Source: Rubripirellula reticaptiva
GTDB lineage: Bacteria > Planctomycetota > Planctomycetia > Pirellulales > Pirellulaceae
Direction: 5' to 3'
DNA length: 64,000 nt
NCBI RefSeq assembly: GCF_007860175.1
Contig: NZ_SJPX01000002.1
Span: 1,426,001 to 1,490,000, forward strand
A program made the position numbers and the translations under genes. Positions 63,291 through 64,000 of the stretch are shown piece after piece. How positions within the stretch are numbered: position 1 is the first letter of the stretch; each line of letters opens with the position of its first letter. A model generated the notes under the pieces. That model was not told the DNA's origin. It saw only the letters and a list, made by a program, of their open reading frames with translations, and did not search any database.

Positions 63291-64000
63291 ATGCCTCAAA
63301 CGGCCGACCCTTTTTTTGAACCCTACGACCGCAAGGATATCGCCTACGGTGACGCGCCAACGGCAGCGATCGCGGCGTTTCTGGATCAAATCGAATGCGG
63401 GGGCACCGCAATTGACTTGGGTGCCGGTGCCGGACGAGACACGATCGCGTTGGCATCAGCCGGTTTTCAAGTCACGGCGGTAGATCTAAGCAGTCGTGGC
63501 CTCAAACGAGTCCGCGAACGGGCCGAGGCAGCGGGCGTCGAGAAATTGGTCACGACCAAGGAAGCAGATGTTCGCGAGGTTGATCTGCCACAAAACAGCA
63601 TTGACGCCCTGATCGCGACGACCGTGCTCGATCACATTCCCGCCGCCGATGCGAAACGGGTTTGGCAGCGGATGACTGAGGCATTGACCGATACCGGCAT
63701 GCTGTTTGTCGAAGTCCACACGACCGAAGATCCGGGCAGCGATCAAAAGCCGGGCTGTGACAGCGACGCGCCGATCAGCGAGACGGCCGGCGCCGTGGTG
63801 AACTATTTTCGGCCGAACCAATTGGCGAGGTGGGCAGTCGATCCAAGTTCGCGATTGCGAGTACTACGGTACGAAGAACGCCAGGAATGGGATTGCACTC
63901 ATGGCCCCGAACACCTGCACGGCAAAGCGATTTTGCTGGCCGTTCGCGAAGGATTCTATCCGCCTTGGTTTGGCCAACCGGCGGCTTTCCCAAGGGTCGA
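63291..64000 (+). CDS. Class I SAM-dependent methyltransferase (cut by window end)
   Basis: At least 236 codons with no stop before the window edge, starting from the ATG at 63291 (MPQTADPFFEPYDRKD). SAM-binding motif I is AIDLGAGAGRDTIALASAGF near 45. It is followed by VTAVDLSSRGLKRVRERAEAAG, an acidic ADVREVDLP, and motif IV-like IDALIATTVLDHIPAADAKRVW. These fit the Methyltransf_25/11 group, with a TehB-like flavour. The residues EERQEWDCTHGPEHLHGKAILLAV near the end are typical of short-chain TehB relatives. Substrate unknown. It takes the position normally occupied by DUF58 after moxR, so it may not belong to that operon. Confidence 0.85.
   Translation, partial: MPQTADPFFEPYDRKDIAYGDAPTAAIAAFLDQIECGGTAIDLGAGAGRDTIALASAGFQVTAVDLSSRGLKRVRERAEAAGVEKLVTTKEADVREVDLPQNSIDALIATTVLDHIPAADAKRVWQRMTEALTDTGMLFVEVHTTEDPGSDQKPGCDSDAPISETAGAVVNYFRPNQLARWAVDPSSRLRVLRYEERQEWDCTHGPEHLHGKAILLAVREGFYPPWFGQPAAFPRV

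Overview
The window looks like chromosomal DNA of a marine planctomycete of the Pirellulaceae (Rhodopirellula/Rubripirellula type). The sequence itself shows the usual signs: a PSD1-type cytochrome protein paired with a DUF1501 protein, a planctomycete cytochrome domain protein, FG-GAP/ASPIC-UnbV (CRTAC1) proteins, an isochorismatase-ThuA fusion, a TatC with an enlarged periplasmic loop, and a mixed-strand layout of short operons. The genus is inference. No rRNA, tRNA, CRISPR array, insertion sequence or prophage was seen. Most of the window is core or lineage-specific chromosome rather than a mobile island.

Region 1 (1-4820, + strand): the end of malate dehydrogenase, a hydrolase-fold protein without a catalytic serine, a single-domain response regulator, a DUF423 membrane protein, then pyrB followed 5 bases later by a dihydroorotase homologue that has lost its metal ligands (a PyrC'-type partner of aspartate transcarbamoylase). 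Region 2 (4855-14526, - strand): a probable four-gene operon. In transcription order it encodes a 1247-residue membrane-anchored FG-GAP/ASPIC-UnbV protein, a five-helix membrane pentaheme cytochrome with C-terminal TPRs, a second FG-GAP/ASPIC-UnbV protein, and an O-methyltransferase-like protein. This is the best candidate here for an undescribed system. Region 3 (14584-17132, +): a fumarylacetoacetase-fold sugar-acid dehydratase and a 2,5-dioxovalerate dehydrogenase. Together with the xylonate dehydratase at 34428-36365 they would complete a Weimberg-type oxidative pentose route to 2-oxoglutarate.

Region 4 (17151-34119, all -): gluQ with a small Ser/Thr kinase; the PSD1/DUF1501 pair; a heterodimeric ABC exporter; a Na/phosphate symporter with a PhoU-like tail; cutC; an unrecognised nine-to-ten-helix membrane protein; and an isochorismatase-ThuA fusion. 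Region 5 (34428-46710): xylonate dehydratase, a compact AMP-forming ligase, a broken propeller-like gene, tatC, manA, a small lipoprotein, an rRNA pseudouridine synthase with a long basic tail, pyrK, cysI and folD.

Region 6 (46914-56749): a planctomycete cytochrome protein ending in a degenerate peptidase-like domain, uvrB, a ComEA-like helix-hairpin-helix protein, nadC, a WcaJ-type sugar transferase, a Gfo/Idh/MocA oxidoreductase and an Nramp-like transporter with altered metal-site motifs. Region 7 (56916-63206, +): a tightly overlapping RDD / SpoIIM-like / membrane protein / DUF4129 / DUF4350 / MoxR operon. It is followed by a SAM methyltransferase that runs off the window end instead of the DUF58 gene usually found beside moxR.
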